The notes beneath the pieces are model-generated. The model did no database searches and was not told where the DNA came from. It saw only the letters and a program-made list of their open reading frames with translations. A stretch of 64,000 bases of DNA. It comes from Flavobacteriales bacterium (lineage in GTDB: Bacteria > Bacteroidota > Bacteroidia > Flavobacteriales_F > PHOS-HE28). Shown here piece by piece: positions 18,460-27,639 of the stretch (its first letter is position 1; each line of letters begins with the position of its first letter). Made by a program: the position numbers and the translations under genes. Location of the stretch: contig JAHBUL010000011.1 of assembly GCA_019638085.1 (NCBI GenBank), positions 62,001 to 126,000 on the forward strand, given 5' to 3'.

Positions 18460-19632
18460 TCAACTGACCTTCTCCTCGTAGACGGCCTTCGGGGAAGGCT
18501 GATGAGGGAGCACGAAGCGCAGCCATGTATACCCGATGACGGCTGCGATAAAGGAAGAGACCAGGATCGTGGTCTTGGATGATACCACGTGCTCGAGATC
18601 ATCGAAGGCCAGCATGGTGATGAATATGGACATGGTAAAGCCGATCCCCGCCAACATGGCCGCCCCCAATAATTGCTTCCAACTGATCCCCGGTGGTAAT
18701 GTGGACACTCCCAGGCCGATCGTCGCGAGACAGAAAAGACCGATACCCAATGGCTTGCCCACCACAAGGCCCAAGAAGATCCCATATCCGTTCAGGGTCA
18801 ACAAATGTTCGAACCAATGGCTTTCGAGGATGATCCCGGTATTGGCCAACGCAAAGAGGGGCAGTATGGCATAGGATACAGGGCGGTGCAGGAAATGCTG
18901 TAGTCGTGCGGAGATGGATTTCCGGCTTCCATCGCCGAATGGAATGGCAAATGCCACCAAAACCCCGGTCACGGTGGCATGTACTCCTGAGTGCAGCATC
19001 AGGTACCACATCACCACGCCGAGCGCCAAATAAGGGATCAGGTTCATCACTTTGGCCCTGTTCAAGATGAAGAGGATCAACAGGATGCCCATGGCCCCTC
19101 CCAGATAGGCCCAATCAATACCAGTGGAATAGAAAACGGCAATGGTAAAGATCGCTCCGAGGTCATCGATCACCGCCAAGGCGGTAAGGAAAACCTTGAG
19201 GGCCAAAGGAACCCGATCGCCCAACAAGGCCAAGATGCCGATGGCGAAAGCGATGTCCGTGGCCATGGGGATACCCGCTCCGGAAGCGGTGGGTGTGCCA
19301 TGGTTGAAGAGCAAGTGGATCCCCGCAGGAACCAGCATTCCGCCAAAAGCGGCCATCAGCGGCAACATCGCTTGTTTGCGATCGGAGAGTTCACCGATGT
19401 AGATCTCCCGTTCCAGTTCCAGCCCGATCATCAGGAAGAAGATGGCCATGAGCCCATCATTGATCCAGTATTCGAAATTCTGCCCGGCCATGGGGAAGTG
19501 CCAAATGGCCAAATAGGCTTCCCCGATCGCGGAATTGGCCAAGGTCAAGGAAATGACCGTACAGATCACGAGCAACATGCCCGCAGTACGCTCATTGTTC
19601 AGCAGGTCGGCAAATAGACTGATAGCTTTCAT
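18460..19632 (-). CDS. nhaA: Na+/H+ antiporter NhaA
   Basis: A 390-residue inner-membrane antiporter with about 12 hydrophobic segments. The ion-binding Asp pair is present in ALAVIDDLGAIF (D156-D157), and MATDIAFAIG carries the unwound-helix Thr-Asp. FFLMIGLELERE is the family's early signature. It exchanges Na+ (or Li+) out for H+ in, for pH and salt balance. The gene is divergent from a CDF metal exporter across 84 bases. Confidence 0.97.
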   Translation of the reverse strand: MKAISLFADLLNNERTAGMLLVICTVISLTLANSAIGEAYLAIWHFPMAGQNFEYWINDGLMAIFFLMIGLELEREIYIGELSDRKQAMLPLMAAFGGMLVPAGIHLLFNHGTPTASGAGIPMATDIAFAIGILALLGDRVPLALKVFLTALAVIDDLGAIFTIAVFYSTGIDWAYLGGAMGILLILFILNRAKVMNLIPYLALGVVMWYLMLHSGVHATVTGVLVAFAIPFGDGSRKSISARLQHFLHRPVSYAILPLFALANTGIILESHWFEHLLTLNGYGIFLGLVVGKPLGIGLFCLATIGLGVSTLPPGISWKQLLGAAMLAGIGFTMSIFITMLAFDDLEHVVSSKTTILVSSFIAAVIGYTWLRFVLPHQPSPKAVYEEKVS

Positions 19633-19675
19633 AAAGGATTTCCTTTACAAACCCAACACGGCTTGTTCCGGGGTG

Positions 19676-19683
19676 CAAGATTA
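19676..19683 (-). promoter_or_regulatory. -7 element candidate for nhaA
   Basis: TAATCTTG on the minus strand, one mismatch to TAnnTTTG, 43 bases upstream of nhaA. Confidence 0.3.
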
Positions 19684-19703
19684 AGCAACGCCGGGGAAGG
19701 CAT

Positions 19704-19711
19704 TTACTTTG
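19704..19711 (+). promoter_or_regulatory. -7 element candidate for the CDF gene
   Basis: TTACTTTG lies 5 bases before the ATG at 19717 and differs by one base from TAnnTTTG. The same eight bases lie upstream of the ATG at 61679. Use of this site would give an almost leaderless transcript. Confidence 0.3.
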
Positions 19712-19716
19712 GCAAC

Positions 19717-20700
19717 ATGGAGGGGCCACGAGCAAACGTTCGATTGCAGGCCGGTGTACTGCTGGCGGGCGTCTTACTGATGTTGGTAAAGTTTGTTGCA
19801 TGGCATCTCACGCAGAGCAATGCGGTGCTTAGCGATGCCTTGGAGAGCATTGTGAACGTGGCTGCCGGTGGCTTCGCGCTGTATAGCCTGATGCTCGCGG
19901 CAAAGCCCCGCGACAGGGAACATCCCTACGGCCACGGCAAGGTGGAATTCATCAGCGCCGCCTTGGAGGGGTCGCTGGTAGCCCTGGCCGGTGGGCTGAT
20001 CATCTATCGTGCCATCGAAGCATGGCTTACCGGTGTGGAGATCCATGCGCTGGGCATCGGTACGCTGATGATCGCCGGTAGCGGTGCCGCCAATTTGGCC
20101 CTCGGCCTGGTGCTTCGTAAGCGCGGAAGACGAGCACATTCCCTTACGATGGAGGCCGGGGGCGTACACCTGCTCTCGGATGCATGGAGCAGCGCAGCAC
20201 TGGTACTGGGCCTCGTGGTGATCCAACTTACCGGCCTGCTCTGGCTGGACAGCCTATTTGCGATCGGCTTTGCGATCTTCATCATTTGGCAAGGCATTCG
20301 GATGGTGCGGCGGAGCGTCGGCGGCATCATGGACGAAACGGACATGGCGGTGGCCGATGAGCTGGTGCGGATCATCGATACCAACCGTCGACCCGAATGG
20401 ATCGACATCCATAATTTCCGGGTGATCAAGTTCGGAAGTACGCTTCATATCGACTGCCACGTGACCTTGCCGTGGTACTTCACCTTGGAACGGGCGCACG
20501 ACGAGATCTCCGAACTGGATGCGCTGGTGAACCGGAATTCAGGACGGGAAGTGGAGTTCTTCATCCACATGGATCCATGCATCCCTACATCATGTCCGAT
20601 CTGCCGGATAATGGATTGCCCGGTGCGGGAAGCGCCATTCGTGAAACGCATTCCTTGGACATTGGCCACTGTGCTAGCGAATACGAAACACAGTGCGTAG
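19717..20700 (+). CDS. Cation diffusion facilitator (CDF) metal transporter
   Basis: A 327-residue inner-membrane exporter of divalent metals such as Zn2+, Co2+ or Fe2+. It has the family pattern of six hydrophobic segments, the metal-site segment LSDALESIVN in TM2, HPYGHGKVEF in the loop, HLLSDAWSSAAL in TM5 and a cytoplasmic domain from about residue 215. The C-terminus has a His/Cys-containing tail (HMDPCIPTSCPICRIMDCP) that could bind metal, which is unusual. The ATG at 19717 is chosen because upstream residues lack family features. Confidence 0.92.
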   Translation: MEGPRANVRLQAGVLLAGVLLMLVKFVAWHLTQSNAVLSDALESIVNVAAGGFALYSLMLAAKPRDREHPYGHGKVEFISAALEGSLVALAGGLIIYRAIEAWLTGVEIHALGIGTLMIAGSGAANLALGLVLRKRGRRAHSLTMEAGGVHLLSDAWSSAALVLGLVVIQLTGLLWLDSLFAIGFAIFIIWQGIRMVRRSVGGIMDETDMAVADELVRIIDTNRRPEWIDIHNFRVIKFGSTLHIDCHVTLPWYFTLERAHDEISELDALVNRNSGREVEFFIHMDPCIPTSCPICRIMDCPVREAPFVKRIPWTLATVLANTKHSA

Positions 20701-20727
20701 GGAGCGCACGCTTCCAACACCTTGGGT

Positions 20728-20763
20728 AAAACAACAAAACCCCGTTCGGGGTTTTGTTGTTTT
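20728..20763. terminator. Bidirectional rho-independent terminator
   Basis: A perfect 16-base stem (AAAACAACAAAACCCC with its complement) around the loop GTTC, with A-rich left and T-rich right arms. It can end both the CDF gene (+) and the tRNA-His gene (-). Confidence 0.9.
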
Positions 20764-20764
20764 G

Positions 20765-20839
20765 GGTGGAAGACCGGGCTTGAACCGGCGACCTCCGGAA
20801 TCACAATCCGGCGCTCTAACCAACTGAGCTACATCCACC
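20765..20839 (-). tRNA. tRNA-His (anticodon GTG)
   Basis: The minus strand folds as a cloverleaf. The acceptor begins GTGGATG, the D-arm is TAGCTCAGTTGGTTAGAGC, the anticodon stem-loop is CCGGA-TTGTGAT-TCCGG with anticodon GTG, and the T-loop is TTCAAGC. The extra G at -1 opposite discriminator C73 is the identity mark of tRNA-His. CCA is not encoded. One mismatch is visible in the acceptor stem. Confidence 0.97.
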
Positions 20840-20870
20840 ATTTCCGTTCAACCGATGGCCAAACGGGCCG

Positions 20871-20878
20871 CAAATATA
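20871..20878 (-). promoter_or_regulatory. -7 element for tRNA-His
   Basis: TATATTTG on the minus strand is an exact TAnnTTTG match, 32 bases upstream of the mature tRNA 5' end. Confidence 0.55.
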
Positions 20879-20914
20879 GAGGGGAACGGGATACCGACTA
20901 AATTGCCGCCATAG

Positions 20915-22036
20915 ATGCGCGTGTTATTCATTCCGGGCTGGTACCCCCACCGGGGCCAACCCGATCTTGGCAACTTCATCCAACGCCATGCCAGAGCTGT
21001 GGCCACGCTTCATCCGGTAACCGTATTGTATGCAGTATCCGATCCCGAGGTGCGTTCCTTGGAGATCGCCTCGCGGGAGGAAGGGATGCTCACCGAACAC
21101 ATCGCGTACTTCCCTCCTTCCAAACCAGGTCCATTGGCCCGCAAGAAGGCATGGACCAAGCTGCTCGACCTGCACGCTGCCGAACATGACGTCCTACACG
21201 CACATGTATTGCATGCCAGTTTGCTTCCCCTGCGGCGTACGAGACGGAAGCTGAAACTTCCTGTGGTGATCAGCGAGCACTGGACAGGCTACCAGGACGG
21301 CCGGGCTGCAGCATTGCCCTACCCTATCAAGCTGGTGATGCGGGCTGAAGCAAAGGCTGCCTTCAGGATCTGCCCGGTAACCGAGCAACTTGGGACGGAC
21401 ATGCGCAAGCTGGGGTTGAAGGGGCAGTACGAACAAGTGCCCAATGTGGTGAATACCGACCTTTTCGTACCACCTGACACGCCACTCGCCCATAGTGGCA
21501 TTCGGCTCTTGCACGTATCCACCTTATTGGAGAACCAGAAGAACATCTCCGGCATGCTACGCGCTTTCAAAAGGGCGCTGAAAGATGTTCCTGCCATGCA
21601 CTTGCACATCATCGGAGAGAACGCATGGACCGCAACTGCGGAAATGGCTGCAGCGATGGATATCCCACGGTCCGCCATCGGCTTCGCTGGTCCGGTAGGG
21701 CAAGCTGAGGTGGCGCGCTCCATGGCGGAGTCTGATGCACTTTTGCTGTTCAGCAATTGGGAAAACATGCCCTGCGTGATCTCCGAGTCCTTCAGTTGTG
21801 GCAAGCCAGTGATCTCCACCCGCGTAGGTGGCATCGCAGAGGAAGTGGCTCCCGAGCGCGGCCTGCTGCTGGAACGCGGCGACGAGGATGGTCTGGTCAA
21901 TTCCCTCCTTGAATTTGCCCGGACCAAGCAGGATTACAACGGGGAGATGATCCGCCAATACGCATTGGATCGCTACAGTGTGCCCGGCATAGCAAAGGCA
22001 TTCGAAGCGATCTACCAAAAGGCGCTACGTGCATGA
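20915..22036 (+). CDS. Family 4 glycosyltransferase (GT-B fold)
   Basis: A 373-residue retaining glycosyltransferase. The N-terminal Rossmann-like half starts MRVLFIPGWYP and has HAHVLHAS and SEHWTGY. The C-terminal nucleotide-sugar half has LLHVSTLLENQKN and the EX7E motif in ENMPCVISESF, followed by GKPVISTRVGGI. It probably adds a sugar to a lipid-linked or surface glycan. It is the first of three collinear genes with a flippase at the end. The donor and acceptor are not predictable. Confidence 0.9.
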   Translation: MRVLFIPGWYPHRGQPDLGNFIQRHARAVATLHPVTVLYAVSDPEVRSLEIASREEGMLTEHIAYFPPSKPGPLARKKAWTKLLDLHAAEHDVLHAHVLHASLLPLRRTRRKLKLPVVISEHWTGYQDGRAAALPYPIKLVMRAEAKAAFRICPVTEQLGTDMRKLGLKGQYEQVPNVVNTDLFVPPDTPLAHSGIRLLHVSTLLENQKNISGMLRAFKRALKDVPAMHLHIIGENAWTATAEMAAAMDIPRSAIGFAGPVGQAEVARSMAESDALLLFSNWENMPCVISESFSCGKPVISTRVGGIAEEVAPERGLLLERGDEDGLVNSLLEFARTKQDYNGEMIRQYALDRYSVPGIAKAFEAIYQKALRA

Positions 22037-22111
22037 CCACACGAATTGGATCAGTGAGCACTGGCCGCCGATCAGTGCATTCCGCCACCCAACTCCCGAA
22101 GGTGCTTGGCC

Positions 22112-23719
22112 ATGGCTGAAGGTTCACTGCGTATCGGAATAGCCTGCTCGGGGACGCAGTTGCCCCAATGGCAGCTGAAATGCCTGCAAGAACTCCTGGC
22201 GGTACCGGGCGTGGTGGTGGTCGCCGTTCTGGAACTACCGGAAGCCGAAACACAGGAAGCCACATCCGCTTTGTATCGTTGGTGGTTTCGGCGTTCCTCC
22301 CGGGCCGGACCGCTGATGGTACAAGATGCATCGCCCCTGCTGGCGGACTTCCATCGGGTGGCACAGGCTGGAACGATCTTGCCAGAGGTGCTGCGAGAAT
22401 ATCCCATGGACGCGCTGCTCCAGTTGAATGGAGCGGAACTGTCCAATGCGGAAGAAGGAGCAATACCATTCGGGATCTGGCAGTTCATGCATGGAGGGCT
22501 TGGCTCCGGCTCAAACCCTATCCCCGGTTTATGGGAGTTCCTTAAGGATGAACCCATGACCAGCGCATCGCTACAGAGCCATTCCGCAGCCTCAGGGAAA
22601 AATGGCGTACTGCGCGAAGGCTTCTTCCGGACCCTTGACCATTCGGTGGTAAAGACCGCCGAATCCGTGCTGGCCGAATGTGCGATCTGGCCAGCGTTGG
22701 CGTGCCGCTCCATTCTCTCAGGTGATAGCCAGATCATTACCGACACTCCTGGACCTTCCGACGGGTTGCGAGCCACCCCGGGCAACTCGGATATGCTCGC
22801 ATTGCTCTGGAAGGAATTCGCCAACGGGCGACAACAACGCAACCATAGCACGGCGTCGGATGAATGGAACATCGGTGTACTCCCGCATCCCGTGCAGGAC
22901 CTTTTGGACGAGAGCCCCAACCTGAACGTGCGTTGGCTGCCACCACCGGCTCCCGGCCAGTCGCGCTCCACACCTTTCGGGTGGATGAAAGAGGAAAACC
23001 TGAACGTTCTGTATGAGAAATATCAGCCGGATACAGGCGAAGGCGTGATCGCACGGCTTCGTCCGAAAAAGGATAACAACCTGAAGCGTTCACGCACCGT
23101 GCTCGAAGCAAGTGGGCACCTCACCTACCCGTTCATCCTGGAACACGAAGGCCAGATCTATGTGATCCCGGAACAGACCCACACGGGAAAAGTGGACCTC
23201 TTCCTATTGGACGATGAAGGAACCACCTTGACATTTGTCCGCACGCTTCTCGAACAGCCACTCTGTTCCCCTACGCTTTTTCAGCATGAAGAGCGCTGGT
23301 GGTTATTCGGTACGGATACCCGCATGCCGGACACCTTGCTCCTGGCTTTTCATTCGAAGCGTTTTGACGGGCCTTATGCACCCCATCAGCTCAATCCCAT
23401 CAAAACGGACATCCGCTCAGCACGACCGGGAGGAACACCCTTCCACCATGCCGGTGCACTATGGCGACCTGCTCAGGACGGCAGTGTTCCTGGGGGGCAG
23501 ATCATCTTCAACCGCATCGTCAGCCTTACACCAACGCAGTTCCATGAGCAGGCCGCGAAGCGCATGGAACCCGTGCCCGGGCCTTGGTCCCATGGTCTTC
23601 ACACGGTGAGCGCCATGGGGGATGTCACCTTGGTGGATGGCATGCGGAAACACAGCGGCAAAGCGCGAAGTAAAAGCCAACGTGAGCAGGACCGCAAGAA
23701 AAATGCACACGCCTCCTGA
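22112..23719 (+). CDS. GINT1-like putative glycosyltransferase with formyltransferase-like N-terminus
   Basis: A 535-residue protein. Residues 1-110 look like a Rossmann domain (RIGIACSGTQLPQWQ) of the kind seen in formyltransferases. The C-terminal half (about 290-500) carries the beta-propeller-like pattern of the GINT1 (glucosamine inositolphosphorylceramide transferase) N-terminal family: YPFILEHEGQIYVIPEQ, WWLFGTD and GPYAPHQLNPIKTDIRSARPGG. No signal peptide or membrane segment is seen. It lies 75 bases after the GT4 gene and 3 bases before the flippase, so a glycan-assembly role is inferred. The family assignment is from memory of the pattern. Confidence 0.65.
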   Translation: MAEGSLRIGIACSGTQLPQWQLKCLQELLAVPGVVVVAVLELPEAETQEATSALYRWWFRRSSRAGPLMVQDASPLLADFHRVAQAGTILPEVLREYPMDALLQLNGAELSNAEEGAIPFGIWQFMHGGLGSGSNPIPGLWEFLKDEPMTSASLQSHSAASGKNGVLREGFFRTLDHSVVKTAESVLAECAIWPALACRSILSGDSQIITDTPGPSDGLRATPGNSDMLALLWKEFANGRQQRNHSTASDEWNIGVLPHPVQDLLDESPNLNVRWLPPPAPGQSRSTPFGWMKEENLNVLYEKYQPDTGEGVIARLRPKKDNNLKRSRTVLEASGHLTYPFILEHEGQIYVIPEQTHTGKVDLFLLDDEGTTLTFVRTLLEQPLCSPTLFQHEERWWLFGTDTRMPDTLLLAFHSKRFDGPYAPHQLNPIKTDIRSARPGGTPFHHAGALWRPAQDGSVPGGQIIFNRIVSLTPTQFHEQAAKRMEPVPGPWSHGLHTVSAMGDVTLVDGMRKHSGKARSKSQREQDRKKNAHAS

Positions 23720-23722
23720 CCC

Positions 23723-24967
23723 ATGCTGAAGGCGATCTCCGGCACCATCGCGGCCCGCATCATCACAACTGCGATGGGCCTGCTGATCTCCGTGATCGCG
23801 GGGCACCGCTTAGGCACCTCGGGACTGGGTTCCATCGGCTTGATCGTACTGGGCATCACCTTGGTGCGTTTGGCCATGGACCTCGTGGGCGGGAGTGCCT
23901 TGGTGTATCTGGTGCCGCGCGTTTCCTTGGGCCGGCTGCTTCGCCCTTGCTATCTATGGGCACTGATGGCAGCCGGTGTGGGCTATGCCGTGGTGGACTT
24001 TTTCAGGTTGGTTCCGGATGGCTACTCCATGCATGTGGCAATGCTGGCCTTCCTGCAAGGGATCAATGCGATCCATCTCAGTGTGCTCATTGGTCAGCAA
24101 CGGATCCGGGCCAACAACCAGATCGCCGTGGTGCAGGCCGTGGTGCTGGTAGTGGCGTTTGCAGTGCTCGCCCGGGCACCCGATGCCGATGCCCATGCGT
24201 TCGTGCAAGCGGCCTATCTCTCCGTTGCTTCGGCCTTGGTATTGAGTTTTGCTGCCATGCGCAAGCGGGTGCCTGTGCTGGGAAAACCACCCGCAAGCGT
24301 CCTGAAGCTCCTGATCCGGCAAAGCACGTACGTGCAAGCGGCCAATGGCATGCAATTGCTCAACTACCGCTTGGCCTACTGGCTGATCGAGAAGTTCCAA
24401 GGTACCTCGCTGCTGGGTATCTATACCGTGGCGAACCAACTGGCGGAAGGCGCATGGTTGGTCCCCAAAAGCTTGGCCCTGGTGCTCTACAGCAAGATCA
24501 GCAACACGGAAGGGATGGAGGGACAACGCCTGTTGACGCTCACCTTCCTGAAGGTCTCCATGGCTTGTGCCACGGCTGTAGTAGCTGTGCTGCTACTGCT
24601 GCCATCATCGGTCTTCCAGTGGGTGTTCGGGCCGGAGGTGGTGGGCATTTCCCCATTGATCGGTTTGCTGATCCCGGGCATCCTCAGCATGGCCGCGTCG
24701 CAGGCATACAGCCATTTCTTCAGTGGTACGGCAAGGAACATCCACAATGTGATCGGTTCCGGCCTGGGGTTGGTGGTAACGATCGGGGCAGGACTGGCGT
24801 TGATCCCCGCCATTGGGCTTGCAGGCGCAGCCATCACGGCTACGCTTGCATACGGCACCAGCACCGTCTATCAGACCATCGCCTTTATGCGCATCACCGG
24901 CTCCCGGTTCATTGACCTCTGGCCGAATGCGGAGGATGGCCGCCGACTGCGACGGATGTTCTTTTGA
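23723..24967 (+). CDS. Oligosaccharide flippase (polysaccharide biosynthesis MOP family)
   Basis: A 414-residue integral membrane protein with about 12 hydrophobic segments and the MOP/Wzx start pattern (TIAARIITTAMGLLISVIAG, then LGTSGLGSIGLI). Such flippases move undecaprenyl-linked glycans across the inner membrane. It follows the GINT1-like gene by 3 bases and closes the glycan cluster. The product could be a surface polysaccharide or a glycan for T9SS cargo; the sequence does not decide. Confidence 0.85.
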   Translation: MLKAISGTIAARIITTAMGLLISVIAGHRLGTSGLGSIGLIVLGITLVRLAMDLVGGSALVYLVPRVSLGRLLRPCYLWALMAAGVGYAVVDFFRLVPDGYSMHVAMLAFLQGINAIHLSVLIGQQRIRANNQIAVVQAVVLVVAFAVLARAPDADAHAFVQAAYLSVASALVLSFAAMRKRVPVLGKPPASVLKLLIRQSTYVQAANGMQLLNYRLAYWLIEKFQGTSLLGIYTVANQLAEGAWLVPKSLALVLYSKISNTEGMEGQRLLTLTFLKVSMACATAVVAVLLLLPSSVFQWVFGPEVVGISPLIGLLIPGILSMAASQAYSHFFSGTARNIHNVIGSGLGLVVTIGAGLALIPAIGLAGAAITATLAYGTSTVYQTIAFMRITGSRFIDLWPNAEDGRRLRRMFF

Positions 24968-25065
24968 TCGGACGATCAGATGCTTCCGCCGAGGTTATAG
25001 CGAAGGAGGATGATCAGACAATGGATCCGACCTTCATCGGATGCCTTCCTCGCTGGAGGTCTCCC

Positions 25066-25086
25066 GATCGCGCTACAAGCGCGATC
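25066..25086. terminator. Hairpin between convergent genes
   Basis: A perfect 9-base stem GATCGCGCT/AGCGCGATC with loop ACA, between the flippase (+) and the MbnP-like gene (-). No T-run. Confidence 0.4.
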
Positions 25087-25206
25087 AGATACGCATCGGA
25101 CCGCGCACGCCGCGTTCCAAGCGCGGGCGGACGCTGATCTTGAAAAGGGCCGCCCCTACCGCATGTATGCGGATCAGAACGGCCCCTTCAACTTGGTGGC
25201 AGATCC

Positions 25207-25962
25207 TCAATGCATTCCGTCGATCCCAGCGGAGAGGTTGATCATGATCCGGGCACATTCAGGGCTGTGCATATCGGGTGTGGGTGATGCCATCAGGTCC
25301 AAACCGGAGAAGATCCCGCTGAGGTCCACTTGGATCATGGCGGTGTATACATCGCCGTCGGCAAGGTCGTGGTGTACGTGCGCATGGGCTTCCGTAAGCG
25401 CGGAATCCATGCCGCATTCATAGCTCACGGGTGTTTCGTAGACACCGTCTCCATCCAGGTCCGCATGGCCCGTTACCACGAAGAACTTATACCCCATCGG
25501 CTGGCTGACGAAATACATGGAGGTATCGTTCAGCGGTGGCGCTGCCGTGGCCGGATCGGCTGCATTGGCGACGGGATCCACGCCCAGATCGAAATGGAAC
25601 TCGTGGATGTGCGAGGCGTTGATCTGCCCCAGCAGGTAGTTGTTGGTGGCCAGTGCGGCGTCCACCAGCATGTACACCTCTTCGTAGTGGCCGATGGCAT
25701 TGCCCGCATTGTCCATGGCATGCACACCGCTAACAAAAAAGCGCACCTGGTCCAGCTGTACCGCATGACCGAGGCTATCGTGCAATACCGAGTTGTTCAG
25801 TGCGAAGTCCTCCGTACCGTTCATGAACATGTAGTTCATGCGCAAGGTGGCGGTCACGGTGTTCGTGGGTGTCTCCGCAGGTGGGTCCACCGTATCCTTT
25901 TTGCATCCCGCACTGGCGAGAAGCAGCGCCGCCATTATGGCGATGATCGAATTGTTCTTCAT
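25207..25962 (-). CDS. MbnP-like lipoprotein
   Basis: A 251-residue protein with a lipoprotein signal peptide (lipobox ASAGC, Cys19). The mature part matches the MbnP family pattern: RMNYMFMNGTEDFALN, QLDQVRFFVSG, HIHEFHFDLGVDP, FFVVTGHADLDGDG and a His-rich AHAHVHHDLADG. MbnP proteins are periplasmic partners of copper or methanobactin uptake systems and are often near TonB receptors. The His-rich segments fit metal binding. The gene closes a three-gene minus-strand series. Confidence 0.85.
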   Translation of the reverse strand: MKNNSIIAIMAALLLASAGCKKDTVDPPAETPTNTVTATLRMNYMFMNGTEDFALNNSVLHDSLGHAVQLDQVRFFVSGVHAMDNAGNAIGHYEEVYMLVDAALATNNYLLGQINASHIHEFHFDLGVDPVANAADPATAAPPLNDTSMYFVSQPMGYKFFVVTGHADLDGDGVYETPVSYECGMDSALTEAHAHVHHDLADGDVYTAMIQVDLSGIFSGLDLMASPTPDMHSPECARIMINLSAGIDGMH

Positions 25963-26028
25963 CGATTGAATGTTCCGTTGTGTTTGTGTGGTTCAAGCAC
26001 GGCTTCGGCCGTGAACGGAGCGGTTCTT

Positions 26029-26982
26029 TCAGTCCCGCTCAAAACTGTAAATGATCCCTGCCGTGAAGCGTTCCCGGTTGGGGATCATCAGGGAGCCGAG
26101 GTCGTTTACCAAGGCATGCTGCCAGGTGAATGAGAGGCCCATGTTCCTCCACCAGAGGCGGGTGCCGAGATGGCTGAAAAGCACGTTACCTCCGGTGGTC
26201 GGGTCCTCCACCCCGTTCATCTGATCCACCTCGGCCAATTCCACATATGCCCCCGCCGAGGGAAGCAATCGGAAGTCCTTGATGGGAAAGATGCGGAAGA
26301 CCTCGGCCGTGAAGGTGGCGTTGTTGCCCATGTGATGCCCGCCCGGCGCAGTGCCGTTCACCCTTCCCATCGCCGCCAGACTGCTCCCCCATTGTCTACC
26401 GCGCACCATGTATTCCAAGCTGATCATGCCATCCCAGCTTCCGGTGCCGGGCTGCAGGTCGAAATCCAACACCTTGCCGAATTGCTCCACATCGGTGCGT
26501 CCTACAGGGATCTTCACCCCGAGCCCTGCAGTAAGGCGGTGACGCAGCCGGGTGGTATCCGGACCGGAAGTGGACCCCAACAGCACATAACGACCCAGCA
26601 CCATAGGGTCGCCAATACCGGTGATGTCCGCCCGGCGGATCCCATCCACCGATTGGAAATTGCTGAGCACGGGAAAGTTCGCCGTAAGGCTGAACAGCTG
26701 GCCGAACCAGACCTGCCCGCGTGCCTCCACCACGGCATAGGTCTCGATGTAGGTGGACGTGCTGCCGGGCTCGGTATCCCCGTGCCCTCCGTGTTTAAGC
26801 AGGCTCACCTGTGGCGGCGTGGTGATATCGCCCTGCAGATAGCGCATCCGCCAGTGCATGCCGAAATTGTTGGCGTGGTCATGTGGCTGCACGCCGAGCA
26901 GCAGGCCGCAACCACATTGGTCGCAGGCCACACTGGGAAGCACCGCGAGCAGCAGCGCGCCCAGCACGAAAAGCTTCTTCAT
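26029..26982 (-). CDS. Putative outer-membrane barrel with N-terminal CDQCGCG motif
   Basis: A 317-residue protein. The start at 26982 gives a good signal peptide (MKKLFVLGALLLAVLPSVA), directly followed by CDQCGCGLLLGVQPHD, a likely metal-binding start with a nearby His. The remainder alternates amphipathic strands and ends with an aromatic residue pattern typical of outer-membrane barrels (GIIYSFERD). A start at 27054 is possible but would hide the signal peptide. The MbnP-like and small Cys-motif neighbours suggest metal handling. The family name is unknown to me. Confidence 0.7.
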   Translation of the reverse strand: MKKLFVLGALLLAVLPSVACDQCGCGLLLGVQPHDHANNFGMHWRMRYLQGDITTPPQVSLLKHGGHGDTEPGSTSTYIETYAVVEARGQVWFGQLFSLTANFPVLSNFQSVDGIRRADITGIGDPMVLGRYVLLGSTSGPDTTRLRHRLTAGLGVKIPVGRTDVEQFGKVLDFDLQPGTGSWDGMISLEYMVRGRQWGSSLAAMGRVNGTAPGGHHMGNNATFTAEVFRIFPIKDFRLLPSAGAYVELAEVDQMNGVEDPTTGGNVLFSHLGTRLWWRNMGLSFTWQHALVNDLGSLMIPNRERFTAGIIYSFERD

Positions 26983-27044
26983 CGGAAAAAGGAATTGGTG
27001 ACGAGAATGAAAAGCAGCTACCGTTCCGCGGAACGGAGGTTCAT

Positions 27045-27416
27045 TCAGCACCAAGGCACCGGCGCATGCGGGCGCTTGTGGCCGTCGAGGGGCTCTTCAC
27101 TGAAACTGCCCCATGGGAAGCGGATCCCATTCGTGGGCAGCACTATGGCCAGTTCGCTTTCGTCCGCGATCATATCGCCGATGCGTACGGCTCGTATTTC
27201 ATTCGGCAGGTTCTGTTCCCGATCCGCGCACTTATCCAAGCGCTTCATCAGGCTGCATTCGCCGTGGCAGGTACGTTCTGCATCGGGTACCATCCGCTGC
27301 ACGCAAAGCTCCTGTGCGATGCGGTCCTGTTCCACCCAGAAATCCGCCACGATCCATCCCGGAGCAAGGGTGACTGCGATAAAGTGCAGCAAGAGGAAAG
27401 CGGTTATGCCGCGCAT
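27045..27416 (-). CDS. Small Cys-motif envelope protein of a metal locus
   Basis: A 123-residue protein with an N-terminal hydrophobic segment (FLLLHFIAVTLAPGWIVADF) and a TCHGECSLMKRLDK motif, preceded by an isolated Cys in ELCVQR. Small proteins with this C-x-G-x-C-x-L-x-K pattern occur next to copper or heavy-metal genes in Bacteroidota. Function is inferred from the pattern and from the neighbours. It is the first gene of the minus-strand series and faces a TonB-dependent receptor. Confidence 0.7.
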   Translation of the reverse strand: MRGITAFLLLHFIAVTLAPGWIVADFWVEQDRIAQELCVQRMVPDAERTCHGECSLMKRLDKCADREQNLPNEIRAVRIGDMIADESELAIVLPTNGIRFPWGSFSEEPLDGHKRPHAPVPWC

Positions 27417-27639
27417 GAGGGTGCGAACTTAAGCCCGGTGCCGTAGGCAACACTGTTTCCATCGAACGGCCCGTGGCGTGTGGTGCTAATAGGATGCTGG
27501 TGTTGGAGGAAGGTTACATGAGTTCCCTCAGCGATCTCCCGCCGGGGATCCTGAGGACAGAATGAATGATACAGGAGTTTCAGTTTCTTCAAGTGCTACA
27601 CTAGACCTTGATAGAACCAACGCTTCGTAACATCGCGGC

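Noticed and set aside
24968-25206. Possible small gene between the flippase and the MbnP-like gene
   Set aside because: Only short frames without motifs; a hairpin at 25066 is the only clear structure.
27417-27639. Operator or riboswitch between the divergent metal genes
   Set aside because: No palindrome or conserved fold was visible by eye.
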